Assembly: GCA_965153455.1 (NCBI GenBank)
Contig: OZ234500.1
Location: forward strand, 2,294,001 to 2,358,000
Source: Sphagnum compactum
Lineage: Eukaryota > Bryophyta > Sphagnopsida > Sphagnales
Direction of reading: 5' to 3'
DNA length: 64,000 nt
The first letter of the stretch is position 1, and each line of letters opens with the position of its first letter. Below, one piece after another: positions 44,641-57,954 of the stretch. The position numbers and the translations under genes are program-made. The notes under the pieces are model-generated. The model did no database searches and had not been told where the DNA came from. It saw only the letters and a program-made list of their open reading frames with translations.

Positions 44641-47600
44641 ATTCATGAGCTTTTCTTGTAATAATGCATGTGATGATGCACTTAGCATTTGGGGTGAGTT
44701 GAACATGGGTTGAGATTTATTTTGGGGTCTTCATTAATTTTGTTTCTAACATTTTTTTTTACAACATGGGTGATTTTATTTTGGGGTCTTGGTACTTGCT
44801 GATTTTGCTTCTAGCAATTTTGTTTGTAACATTCCAACTTGTCAAATGGAGGGACCTATTTATTTTTTTGGACCTACTACTTTTATCAATTGCATGGTGC
44901 CTTTGTATGTTCAATTCTATTTTTTTGTTTGATTTTCTTTCATGGAATTGATTTTCTATGTTTCCTTTTTGTGTTGTTGTGTGTGTGTTTTTTTTGTTTT
45001 TTGTTTTGTTGTTTGGAAACTATGGCAATATTTTTCAAAATTTTGACAATTTTTTTGAAATTACACCAAAAATATGGAAATTTGCAAATTTTTTGTAGTT
45101 GCCATTGCTTAGTCCCAAGCTTTTAAACAGGTCACCATTTAACCCTTAATAAAAAATCATAGTAACCCAAGCATTCATTGGAAGAAAAAATATAATTGCC
45201 ACATCTACATTACTACAAAAAACTATTTGAGCCATGTTGGTTGTTTCCCAAAAATTAAAAAAGAAGCCTTGGGCTAGTACGTTTGTAACAAATCGTTCTA
45301 GAGACTCGAACAGTTATGGTCTAAGTTGTCTAAGTTCATATGTGTACACAAATTTTTGACTTAAGAAATATTCCACCCCATCAAAATACTTCTTTTTTCA
45401 TGATATTAAAACTCTTGGACCTTTTGCTAGATTTAAATTCCTTCAAAGTTCACATATCGAATAAAGTTGCTGCCCATTTTCTCCCATGACTTACTTGTTC
45501 ATTGCACAGTGATGCCATTATAATGTCCATCTTGTAATGAAAAACAAAACAATTTGGGGTTTTCTTCAACAAATCAAGGAATGTTGTCACTTGTTTCTCT
45601 TTCCATGAGGCATTTGTTACAAGGAGAGATTTGTGCAATTTGTACCTTTGTAGATTTCTTATTTATGGGTTACTAGCTCACAAATCTGAAGATGTTAAGT
45701 GTGTGCCAAATTATTATAACTTCGAGTAAACACACAAGTAACTTGCAAACTAAACTTCTTCTTGTCTTTCATTCGTGTCCAAATTGTAGGTTTAGGGTTT
45801 AGCGTAGTCAAGTCTAACTTCTATATTCGATCTTGCTTTTGATTTGCTTCGATTTCAAAGAAGTACAGTTGGATTGCTTGTTCCTTTCTTAGATTTTCAA
45901 TCTTGAGATGCAATTCCATCTTTTAAGGAATGGGGGGGGGGGCGGGGGGGGGTATCTTCTGACACCCAAGTGTAAATTATTGTATACTTGACATTGGATC
46001 CCAAATAAGTCATGTGGCATGACTAATTGGAGTGGAGCAAAACGTTCATTAGACGCACATGAATAAATTCAGGTGTGTATGTCTTTACCCAACTTCAAAA
46101 TCCCCACACATGTTTAAGTGCAAGTGAGAGTGTTTATGTAACAAATAGTCAAACAACATTAGTACCAATTAAGGGAGACTAGACCACTACTTAAAGTGCC
46201 ACTCACAAATTGGCCACCCTCCTTATCTACATGTTTATTAATGGTGTCAATGAAAACAACCCACACAATAAAGTTCATCCAAAGGTCTTCAAACTCCCCT
46301 TTTTCAAATTTGATCTCATCACTAGTTCCATGGTATATCAAAATCCAACCAACCATCATCCTTTGTCTATTTAAAATATTGTTCTCACATTTAAATCACC
46401 AAACAAGAGCAACATGTCCTTTTAAACTTTGTTGATAAAATGGTATAAAAGGTGATAAAATGATAAATGGTGAATAATATATTAAATGATAAATGGTGAT
46501 TTTTTTTTGAAAATATGTTTTCTATATTAATTATTTGTTTGTAGAATTTTGTATGGGATCTAGTGTAAATTACCATCCATATTGGAATTTGGCAGCCCAT
46601 TCATGGCTACACCACCCTTTGAACTCATAAGTTACTGACACATAACACTTTAAATTAAAGTTTTAAATTGTACTTTAAATTCTTTTGTCAATGGGAACCC
46701 CTCCTACGCCACCTATGATGGATGCACCTACACCCTATGAACCCATGGCCAGTAGCAGGGTTTTGTTTTGTTTTGTTTTTTTTTTTTTTTTTTAATTTTA
46801 AAATAAAATTTATAAATTTGTTACACCCAATTTTGTCAAGTAGGTGCAGTGTTTTTTTATTTAATTGGCGAGCTGAAAATAAGGATTTCAACCTCTACAA
46901 AGGGAATTCTCATGGAAAAAATGGCCCAAATTTGCCACATTTCAACGAAACAAACTTGAAGATCATCTGATTTTTATGATAAGTTCCAGAAGGTGGCCAA
47001 AGAATACAGAATGATTTTGTTTATAAAAAAAATAAATTGTATCGGGTTTGTAGCCAAATTTGGCTAAATTATTTCCTGGATGATTTGTCACTTTGTCTCC
47101 ATCACAAAATCCTTAAAAGAACATTGAGTAGGTGGACTGGTTCTCATCAACACAAGAGGAATGAGTGAATGAGCCACATTTGGCTAAAGGTCAGACATAA
47201 AGTAGATTTAAAATATAATTTCCTGCCTAGTTCTGGCGACCAATAAGAACTACTTGTCTAAATATGGCGAAATATGACTTTTTCCCTTCAAAAATATGGC
47301 GAAAATTTGCAGGTTTTTTCCTGAAAAAAAGTCATTGTATAATTTGCACTGGGTTTTTTTTTTTTTGGTCATCACAGTGTGAAAATTCGCCAAAAAAATG
47401 AACATTGCCAAGCAGCCCCTTTTTTTAAAACTGGCAAAATGACACCTAAAGCAAACTCAAATATAAATTTTTTAAAATGAAGCTAATTTTGGGATTTTCA
47501 ATCTCTAATTTTATTTTATTTTAAAGGAGAAAATTTTCCAGATTTCCATACTTGGTTCAAATAGGTAGCCAGAAATATAAAAGGATGGTTTAAATTAATT

Positions 47601-48391
47601 TACTTGCATATCTCATTTATAGTCCAATTTGGCTAAATCTTCTTACAGTTGTCCCATGGTTGATTGCCACTTTGGCTACATGACAAAAATTGACCAAAAA
47701 AACACACAGGGCTACTACTACTACCCAGGTTACCTGTGAGTAGCCATAAATGTGGGAAAACGTGGGTTAGGTTCGAACCACCCACACAGGTTCGAACCTG
47801 ACCCTAGTTGTTATTGTTGTAGTCTTCTGCCCCGCGTCGTCTGGCAGCTTTGTTTTGCGCGCATTTCGTACACTCGCGTTGTTGGCTGCTGTTTTGGTGC
47901 TGCAGAGTTGCTGGAGGGATTCTTTGGACGGTAAAGGCTTTGGAAGCATATGAATGCTGACAATAATCGGTCTGGTGTGTTGTAAGTTACCGATGATGTA
48001 CCTATGTGCAAACTTTTCTTCTCTGTTTGGATCCTGATTTGGTACTTCTTTCATCGCGGATCATGTAATGACTATAGAAACCAAACCCGACGTCTTCTAG
48101 ACTTTTCTTTGATGTTCATCGTTTGGCGGGTGCATTGTCAGAACTTGTTGGAGTGGAGCATGCTGTGTCGGTTTTGATTCGGGGAGAGATTGGTGGAACA
48201 GGCAGAGTCTGTGATTAGAGGAGCGAGGCGGATATCAAGTGTTGTTTCGATTGATCTTTAGTGATAAATGATGACAGTGTGCTTGAAGGCATGACGACTT
48301 TACAATAGGGGACTCCTCTTCGCGTAATGTATTGTACAACGCGCTTTGATTGAGAAGCTTTGGTAATCTCTTTTTTTTTTTGCCCTTCGCC
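44641..48391. other. Spacer and CLASP 5' flank
   Basis: It contains a G-rich run (45932-45952), a poly-T run near 46770-46795, and two copies of the CAAATTTGGCTAA family (46965-47115 and 47605-47695). The final 600 bp are GC-richer and should contain the CLASP promoter and 5' UTR, but no TATA box or start site is obvious. Confidence 0.45.
47051..47066. repeat. 16-bp perfect palindrome, core of a dispersed family
   Basis: TAGCCAAATTTGGCTA is a perfect palindrome. Part of it (CAAATTTGGCTAAAT) is kept in the other family copies, which continue with TCTTCTT...GGATGATTGCCA-like text. Confidence 0.9.
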
Positions 48392-51300
48392 ATGGAGGAA
48401 GCCATAGCGCAGCTCAAGGCGAAGGACACGAAGGAAAGAATGGCCGGGGTGGAGAGGCTTCAACTACTTTTGGAACAGAGCAGGAAAAGCCTGACAGCGA
48501 GTGAGGTGGGAAATCTCGTGGATGCGTCCATGTCTTTGTTGAAGGACCACAACTTTAGGGTATGTCAAGGTGTATTGCAAGCTCTTGCTTCAGCTGCAGC
48601 TCTTGCAGGAGAGCATCTCAAGGTGCATTTCAATGCATTACTGCCTGCCATCGTGGAGTGTCTGGGTGATGGCAAGCAGCCTGTGCGTCTTGCAGGCCGC
48701 CACCTTCTCTTAGCACTTATGGAGGTATTATGTTTTTCTTGATCCAGTCCTCTCACTCAACTGCACGCTGTCTGAGAATGACATACATTCTGGCAACAAG
48801 AGACGAGGCTTTTTGTTGGCATTTGCAGATTATAAATGCCTTGTTTTCCTTGTGCACTAGATCTCATCACCAACTATCATCTTGGAGAGAGCTGGAAGTT
48901 ATGCCTGGTGCCATAAAAATTGGCGTGTGCGGGAGGAGTTTGCGCGCACAATAGCTTCAGCTACAAATTTGTTTGCTGCAACAGTTCTACCATTCCAGCG
49001 CATGCTTCTACCACCAGTACTGTGCCCTTCCTTTAGGAACATCTTAAGAATTTTGTTGGATGTTTTCTGGAGTCAAGGTCTTGAGTGTTGAAGAATCAGA
49101 GCAATTGATGAATGCATCAGCATTCTAGAATCTTGTTTGAGGATCTACACAGCCCTTTAAACATGGTAGGAGGCTAAATGATGTCAAGCAGAGGTATTTG
49201 TACTCATCTGCTATTCTCTCTCTCTTCAGTGAGTTCTTGATGAAGTCAGGTTTCATTTGCCACTGCACATTTTGTCCCATACTGTTCAGATGGAGAACCA
49301 TCATGAACCATGCTCTTGGATTGAACCATTCCAGTTTTGGTTTGGTGCGAATTCAGGTGCTGCAGCTCTTTGATGATTCCAATAAGATGGTGAGGGAGGC
49401 AGCAATGTTCTGTTTAGAGGTGAGACACTCAAATGTGAAGGGGAATTTAGTTGAATGTACCTGTAGCTTCATCTTTCACATTTTATCAATTCTTTCATAG
49501 TATGTGATGAGGTAGCACAGTCCAAATGCAGTAGTCCAATTCTTCCCTGTGATACTGCTGGATTTTACTACAGGTTTCCTCAGTCAGAGATAGTTTGCAG
49601 TACTTCAGATGACCTAAGTTGAAAAACTGCTCATATTTTGTAGCCTTACTTGGTTTTGGTATCCAGGAAATGTATCGGCAAGGTGGACAGCAGTTTAGGG
49701 ATGAGCTTGATCATCAACAACTTCGGGCAGGACAGGTAATAAGTAATTGAATTGAGAGATATTTCTCTGGCATACCAGACACTTAATAAAGAGTCCAAAA
49801 TGACATCCATTGATAAGATGCCATGATACTCTCAGGAGCACTACCATGCATATAAATAGGTATCATGTGTATTTTGTCATATTCTATACTAATCCATAAG
49901 CTACATGCAGACATATCTGAGGACTTCATGTGAATTTCCTCTTAGTTACCTTAACTCCAACTTGATGTGGCAAAGGTACTAACAATAGTGTCGGGCCTTA
50001 TAGCAGCTGAAGGACATCACCTCTCGATTGGACAAGATGGAGCTGAAGAGACACTCCTTTGACCCCCCGCCAAACCAACTAACTTTGTCCAATCAATATC
50101 AGGCTGTCTCCAACAACTATGCATCATCAAAGCAACACACACCGGCAAACCATCATCTCCATTCACAGGAGCCAAAAACCTCTCTCTCAGCAGCAAATAG
50201 TAGGCGTAGTAGTCCAAGCAGGCGGAGTAGCCCAAAACATAAGCCATCATTGTCTGCGGAATCTCTGGCTGGAGGTCTGTATTATTAATAAGTTTGTTCT
50301 GCTTTTGCTGGATGCCAGCCAAAGTACCAGGCTGGATACCATATCAAATCCATATTTTTGAAAGTACATTTCTCATCCTTCATAATTAAGGTTTGATCTC
50401 AGTTGGTGCACTGTGCCTACCTTGTCTGTGTGAAGGTGATAATGATTCAGTTGAAAAGCCTGTTGATCCTGTAAGAGTTTACTCAGAGAAAGAGTTGACA
50501 AAGGAATTTGAAAAAGTAGCAGGCATGCTGACAGCAGAACAGGACTGGTCAGTTCGCATGGTGGCCATGCAAAGGGTTGAGGGACTAGTTTTTGGAGGTA
50601 AGTCATTTCTTTCACATTGATACTTGCCATTGCCCCTACTCCAGAATGGGTACACTTGGACTGGTAACTGCTTTGTGCTCATAAATGGGTCTTTGCAACA
50701 TTCATTCATTGCTCATGGTGCCAAACTTAGCTAGTACCACACAAGAAAGTTAGATTACCAGTCCTAGGATTATTTGTGAGGTAATGCATCAGTTGCCAGG
50801 GGTAAGCTGCTCAATTGTTCTCATGTGCTCTATTGATCTTTGTGAGGCAGGTGCCACAGAGTATGCCTGTTTTCCACTCCTGTTGAAGCAACTTGTTGGT
50901 CCACTAAATCTTCAGCTAGCTGATCGGCGCTCCAGCATTGTGAAGCAGGTAACCAGTCACCTGTATTATATGAAGTGTCAAAACCTTGCAATTTGAGAAC
51001 CTGCTTGTGTTGCCTGAATGGAACAAATTCTATACCTCTTTTTCTAGTTTGTGTTTATTCAAAAGTTTAAACAAAACAGTGGATTGCTCATGCATAAAAA
51101 TACTGTACAGTAGGCCTTAGCATGTTTCCAATACACAGAAGCTTTTTGATATGAGTTGTTGGGCAGGGCTACACATGCATGTCTTTTAACCTGGTGTGGA
51201 GGCTTGGGTTGATCAGGCATGCCATCTGTTGAATTTGCTATCCAAGGAGCTCCAGAATGACTTTGACACTTTTGCAGAGTCTTTTATACCAGTTAGTTTT

Positions 51301-54300
51301 CCTTCTTTCCACTTAGACACTAAACTGCTCTTGCTTTGCCATCCTATGTTTTGGTTGGTCATAATGTTCTTGTGTTGGAGACATATTGGCTTGGTGTTCA
51401 TTATTGCTCAATATAAAAGAAACTGCAGATGGAGGTGGCTATGTCATTCCTTGGCTGCATTCTTCTCTTACCGGGTGTTGTTGCTTGGCAGATGCTCTTT
51501 AAGCTAGTAGTCATAACTGTGCTCGTCATTGCTGAATCAGCAGACACATGCATCAAAACAGTTGGTTTCTCAGGCCTCTCTCAAAATTTCACTGCCAAAA
51601 TAGTTCACGTTTTCTCATCTAGCCTGGATAATATAAAAGCTATTGACATTGCCTTCATTGTGACTATCATGAACTCACTGCAACTATGTCTTGCAGATAC
51701 TCAAAAACTGCAAAGTCACCCTTGTTCTTCCTCGAATAATTGAATCTGCTAAACATGACCGCAATGCAGTACTGCGCGCAAGGTAGTGAATGCCTACATT
51801 TTATACTCTCTGCTGTCTCAGTTAATCTTATACTGTCCAGAATTTTACAACTATCTGTAGACCTGCTGATGTGGGAAAGGGGGAAAGTTGTGCAGAAGTC
51901 TGATGCCTTAGTTATTTGTGAAGGTGCTGTGAGTATGCACTAGTAATGCTGGAGCAGTGGTCAGACTCTTCAGAGATGCAGCGTGCTGTTGAACTCTATC
52001 AGGATCTCATCAAGTGCTGTTGTGGTGATGCTGTTGGTGAGGTGCGGTTGCAACTTTGCTAAGTTCTCTTTGTGCATTTTCTGCCAAGCTGATGGATAGG
52101 ATCTGCTTTTGCTTTGCTCATTTCAACTTGTCACCCTGCAAATTGCAAATTTGATCTTGAGAATGTTAAAAGAAGATTTATGAAAGACAGAGAGCTTTCA
52201 GACTCTGGGATGTCTTTTTGAATTTCCTCACAGACATTTCATAGTTCCTCTCTGCAATCACATTGATATTTCTTTCATTGCAGGTTCGCTCCACTGCAAG
52301 GATGTGTTATCGAGCCTTTGCTAGATGCTGGCCTGAGCGTGCCCGTCATCTCTTTCACACACTGGATCCCAACATCCAAAGAGTAAGTGCCATCCATTTC
52401 CTGATTCTCTAACAGAGATTGTTCATGGCAGTCAAGCAATGGATTCACTGTTCAATTTTCTTCACACTCGTGTGTTTTATGAGCTTGTTGCTTGTCTTAT
52501 TGGGCGTGCTTTCCACAGCTCATAACTGAAGAGGACCGAGGATTCCACAAGAGCTTTCCGTCACTGGGTATCCAGGATAGGATTTCTTTTCAACAACAGC
52601 AGCTGCAGCATTCCTCAGGAACCCATATTCCAACGCAGCCTATGACAGGTGGTGGGTCCCCAATGTCGTTCTACGAAAACTCGATCAAGACCACAAATGA
52701 CAGGAGCATGAGTCTACTTGCTGGGGGAGGCTCAGCCAACGCATCAAGCCTGCTGAGCAAGTCAATGGATGTGACTCCTGATAGGACTCCTGATAGGAGT
52801 CTAGAAAGTATGCTGCAAGCAAGCCAACAGCAGGTGAATGCTATTGAGACCTTGCTTAGAGGCTCTGGCATGAGTGACAAGGGCACTGTCTCCACAGCAA
52901 TTCACACAGCTGAAAGGGATCCAGGTGGGAATCTGCCCTGCACTGATGCCTTTTATTCTTGTTTTGTTGCGCCAGAGCATATCAAGGATGCTATGTGGGA
53001 AGTCTAGGCTGGATGGATTGACCCTTTCATTGTAACTGATACTTTAGTGCCACTCTATAATTGCAGTGGGTGGGAGCTACAGAAAAATGCATGCAAATAC
53101 TGCAGTCAGGGCTGAATGCCTGGCAATTGATCCTCCATCTGCTCGTGATCCTGCTCATCCTGCATCTGCTCCCGTGTCCAACCAAAGCAACTTACAAGCA
53201 ATTGCGCTGCCTGGAGCAAACTCCTCTGGATTTCCACGATCCAATTCTTCTGGCACCTTGACTGCCCTTTCTGCACTGGGAGCCTTGGATAGAGTTGGAC
53301 TGTCAAGCAGTATGAATAGAGAAACTAGAGGTGAAGCCACATTTGGCGTGAATTGGGATGTTCCAAGAGTTTCATCAGAACAGACAATGAAGAGGATATC
53401 TGTGAATGCAGAGAGGCCTCATCAGAGGACTGCCTATGGAGACCATGGTGATGTCAAGGGAGCAAAGCGCACTCCAAGGCTGGAAGCATACTCAGAGAAA
53501 CTAGTGGGTGAAAATTTATCTTTCAATTCAGTCCCTGCATATCAGAGGCCCCTTCTTCGACAGTCTGGATCAGGAAGGTCTTCATCAAGTGGTAGGATTA
53601 GCAATGAGGAGACTCAGCTGCTGGCTGGTATAAATCCCTATGGAGAAGCGAATAGCTTGATGACTTTGAATCATGCTCTAAGTGAAGGACTGAGCCCCTC
53701 TGCAGACTGGTCTGCCCGAGTTGCTGCATTTACATACCTCAAGAAACTGCTTCAGCAAGGTTCTAAAGGATTACAAGATGTGACACAGAGCTTTGACAAA
53801 GTCATGAAGCTTTTCTTTGAGCATTTGGATGACCCACATCACAAAGTAGCTCAGGCTGCACTCTCCACAATGGCTGAGCTTGTGCCTGCTTGCCCCAAAC
53901 CTTTTGAGGCATATTTGGAAAGGATTCTGCCACATGTCTTCGCCCGTTTAGTGGATGCAAAGGAGATGATTCGGGAACTTGGAAGCTCTGCCCTGGAGAC
54001 TGTAGGCAATACATACAATATTGACATATTGCTTCCTTCACTGCTACGCTCACTAGATGAACAGCGTTCTCCAAAAGCAAAGATATCTGTCATAGAATTT
54101 GCAATAGCTGCATTTGCTAAGCTTGCCCTCAATAGTGAGGCATCAGGTGGGAGTGGGTTGCTCAAGCTTTGGCTTGCCAAGCTAGCTCCACTGACCAATG
54201 AAAAGAATCCCAAGTTGAAACAGATTGCCATCACAGGCCTCATATCTTTGTACTCACACTTTGATTCAACCACCGTTTTGAACTTCATCCTTGGATTGCC

Positions 54301-57300
54301 TATAGAGGAGCAGAGCACCTTGCGACGTACATTGAAGCAGCAAACACCACGGATTGAGGTTGATCTTATGACTTATCTGCAACAGAGAGCTCAGAGAATG
54401 CGGGTGAAGTCTGGCTATGACCAGGGTGATGGTCCTTCCACACCTGTGGAAGGAAATGGAGCAGGCACTTTAGGAAGGAACTTCTCGGCATTGGCAGGTA
54501 ACGATCAACAAGTGACATTGGGCTACTCAACAATGTCACTGAATAGCAGTGATGGTGATCAAAAGTGGGGTGCCACAGGGCAAGCTGACTCCAGTTACCT
54601 TGGTCTTCTCGAAGCTGGACGGGCACCTTCAAGCAACTCACATGAAAATTCATATGGATCTCCAGAACAAGCTAGAACTCCTGGAGAGTTACTTGCTTAC
54701 ACCAAGTCTGAAAGTATAGGAAATATAGCCCAGAGCAGTCCAAGCATGTCTACACAGGGGTCTGACCAAGCTCAAAGTATCCCTCGTGTAGCTGTAAACC
54801 ATGAGCATGCATATTCTGGTGGTCTTCCCCTGGTTGATGCTCATAGTATGGTAAGTTTGGAACAAAAGCTTGGAACTGTGACTACGTCTGATCCCAAGCA
54901 CTTAGATGAAGGCCCCTTGGAGATGCTGAATTCCAAGTCTCCATTTCAGAGTGCCAGCTCAAGTGTTCCAAATCTTCTTCATCAGGTGAGTTTGAGAGCA
55001 ACATCAACATGTTTCTGAGTATCAATTTCTTTGTTACATTTGGACCACCCTGAGAAGGGCAGGAAATTTGCAGCACATTAACTTTTTCATGAACAGATGT
55101 CAAATCGAGGCAATGGTAAACCAGCAGAGGAAAAGCAGGAAGCCTTGAAGCAATTAATACTGCTCTCTGGTGCCAACGACTCTTCCACTTGGCCTCAGGT
55201 CTGCCAGTTCTTTCACCCTCAGCACCCTTGAAATTTATCTTTACTTGAGGCATTTCACTCACTTCCAACAATGGGGGTTTGCTGATTTTGATTGTAGACC
55301 CACAAACACAGAATTACAGCTACAACCCTACAACCCAACAGCAACCCTATAACTACCCTGATATGCTGTTGGTACTGGATTCACATCTATGACTTGATTA
55401 CTCTCAATGGCACACTTGTCAATGCAATTCTGCAGTCTCTATTCATGCTCTGTTGTTTTGCTTCTGTGTCCAGTTAGGTGGTAAATGTGATGGAAAAATC
55501 TTTAAATGGGACAAGGAAATGCATAAATCCACCAATGTAAAGTGCTTGATTGAACTATTTGGTGCCATTCCAAGCAGGGTTCCCTATTGTGTACAACTTT
55601 ATTTCCTGTTACTCCTCAGTCACTTGGTGGCACATGGTGCAACTCAAGTGTCTACACTCCTAAATGAAGAGCAGGAAATGCATTTTCTAGATCATAGTGA
55701 GAGTAGGATGTTTCATCCCCTAGATTCTGAGCAAAGGTGGGTGTGCTGTGTGCAGTATTTTAATCAGATACTTACAGTTGTACTGGAGTCTCTGGATGAT
55801 CCTAACTCCAACATTCGGGAGCTCTCTCTCTCACTCATCTTTGAGATGCTTAGCAATCAGGTTTCCTCCCCATAGAGTTCCTTGCTGTCTAATTTTTTTG
55901 CACTTATCTTGAAGTTCTATTTATTTCATGCTCCTCTTTTCATGCAGCAATGGTAAGGAAAGTTCTGGTCAGGAAGCAAGAGAGAGAAAGGTTCCTCTTT
56001 GCTGTCTCATCTCACATGCACATTTTTGTTTGTTTAGACCCCAGATACATCACTCCTGGATGTATTTCTCTAATCAGTAGTGATTGCTACATGTTGCATG
56101 GACTACAGCTTGTTCATGAAATATTGCTTCTGTTTGTGATTTTACAGAGAGGTAGTTGTGATGAAGCCACAGAACTGCTGCTAGAGAAGCTTCTCCATTC
56201 TGTCAGGGATTCTGACTCCAAGGTGTGAAGTTTGACTTATCTGATATGTAAAACTGAGACGCTTTGAGGAGTCTTCATAGATCCCCTCCAAAGTAAAGAT
56301 TATTAGCAGGCAATGCTTATGTGCAGATCATTCCACTTGATGTCAGAGTTTTGGTCATGGTTTTGTTGACTTTGAGACCCAGCTTAACAGTTGATTTTGA
56401 GCAGTGTGGCTAGAAATGCAGAACTCAAGATACCAACAGATTTGGTTGTCAAAGTGGTATCACTCTAATAGCATCACTCTTTCAGAAAATAGAGCTAAAT
56501 CATCAGACACAGTAACCCATTTGAAATTCTAATGCAGGTGGTTGTTGCTGCTGACCGCTGCTTGAATACAGTCTTGACTCAGCTTGACAAATATCGCAGT
56601 CTGACTGTATGTTCTCCTTGCACATTGTCTTCTTTGAATATGCCATGATCAGACCTTCTTCACTACCTTATCACATGCATACTAGTGTATAGGTTTAATC
56701 GAATCACTGGGAAGGTTTGGTCATTTCTTGTTGCTGCAACTGCGTATTGGTCCTTAAGATATCTGGCCCTATGGACCCATTTTCAGAACTAAAAAGATTC
56801 TAACATACACAGTTGCCCCATGTTCCCTCTGAAAAGATTAGAAAGCCACTAGATCCACGTGCTTTCAGTGGGCCTGTCAACCGTTATCAAAGTTTATACC
56901 ACACCTAGCATTTCCAGTCTGGGGTGGTGATATCTTGCATGGTCACTACAGGCTTTATGACTATGCTAACAGTTGAACACTTATGATTACTGATATGGCT
57001 GGTTTTTCATTGCAGGTTGTGGTTCCACTGTTGGTCTCTGAAGATGAAAAGGCCCTTGTAACTTGTATCAGCTGCTTGACCAAAGTACATCCATTTCTTT
57101 CCATGTTCCCTCAAATGTGACAAAGTTATTTCAGTTCAAGGTTGTTACAAGAAAAAAAACACTTTGCAGTGGACCTCCATGAGGCATTTTATTATTGTGT
57201 ATATGTACATATTCTGACAAGCAGTAGTGTCCCTTGGGTATTAATTTCATGCAAACAAAATTTTCTAAATTTTTAGTGTTTGTGTTATATAGCTTGTCAG

Positions 57301-57954
57301 CAGACTTTCTTCAGAGGAGCTCATGGAAAAGTTGCCCTCTTTCTTGCCAGTACTGTTTGATGCATTTGGCAACCAAAATGCAGAAGTTCGAAAGGTACAA
57401 AATAGTTCCCTTTTCAGTCCTGATTATGGTCATTGTTCACCACTGGGAGTCTGTAAAGTATGTTACATGTGTGTAACCAGTCTCTAAAATCTTCGCTGCT
57501 TTTTCATGATCAAAGCATGATGACCACATCTCCAATGTAGAGAATGTACAAGTTACTAATACTTCAGATGGGAATTGGTGATCAGACGGTTGTCTTCTGT
57601 CTGGTTGAGATCTACATTGTGCTGGGAAATGCCTTTGTTCCATACCTTGGGAGCCTAAGTAGCACCCAGCTACGGCTTGTCACCATCTATGCAAACCGGA
57701 TTTCTCAGGTATACTTTCACCCACTCTATTGTGCCAGGTTAGGAGGTTTAGCAAGATTTTAGTGAAGCAAGACAGCTTCATAGGCATGCTCCATTCTTGA
57801 CCTAACAATCTGTATGCAGTCTCCAATTGGTTAACTGAACAGCCATCCTGTGTGTCTCATTGTTGTAAGTCATATCTGTGGCACTGACATTGAAGGGTCA
57901 TCTTTAAATTGGCAGGCGAGAACAGGCATGCCCCTAGAGGCACCACAAGTTTAA
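48392..57954 (+). CDS. CLASP: CLASP, microtubule-associated TOG-domain protein, 22 exons, 1534 aa
   Basis: Exons: 48392-48724, 48861-49016, 49357-49419, 49667-49735, 50007-50274, 50436-50597, 50851-50948, 51217-51291, 51492-51560, 51697-51782, 51924-52041, 52284-52382, 52519-52924, 53067-54985, 55097-55198, 55756-55860, 56148-56222, 56538-56606, 57016-57084, 57293-57394, 57586-57708, 57916-57954. All introns are GT-AG. The lengths sum to 4605 nt, an exact number of codons, with TAA after ARTGMPLEAPQV. Arabidopsis CLASP is about 1440 aa, so the length fits. Exons 1-4 form the N-terminal TOG repeat region (MEEAIAQLKAKDTKERMAGV). Exon 5 is Ser/Arg-rich (RRSSPSRRSSPK). Exons 6-12 form a second TOG, the start of exon 13 continues it, and the middle of exon 14 a third; exons 15-22 form the C-terminal CLASP domain. 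THIP at 52621-52632 is a possible EB1-binding (S/T)xIP motif. CLASP stabilises microtubules at plus ends and the cell cortex and links them to cell-shape and division control. The first ATG is chosen by homology. No break is seen. Confidence 0.96.

Noticed and set aside
53066-55018. 650-codon open frame as a separate gene
   Set aside because: It is exon 14 of CLASP plus intron read-through. Splice sites at 53066/53067 and 54985/54986 keep phase with neighbouring exons.
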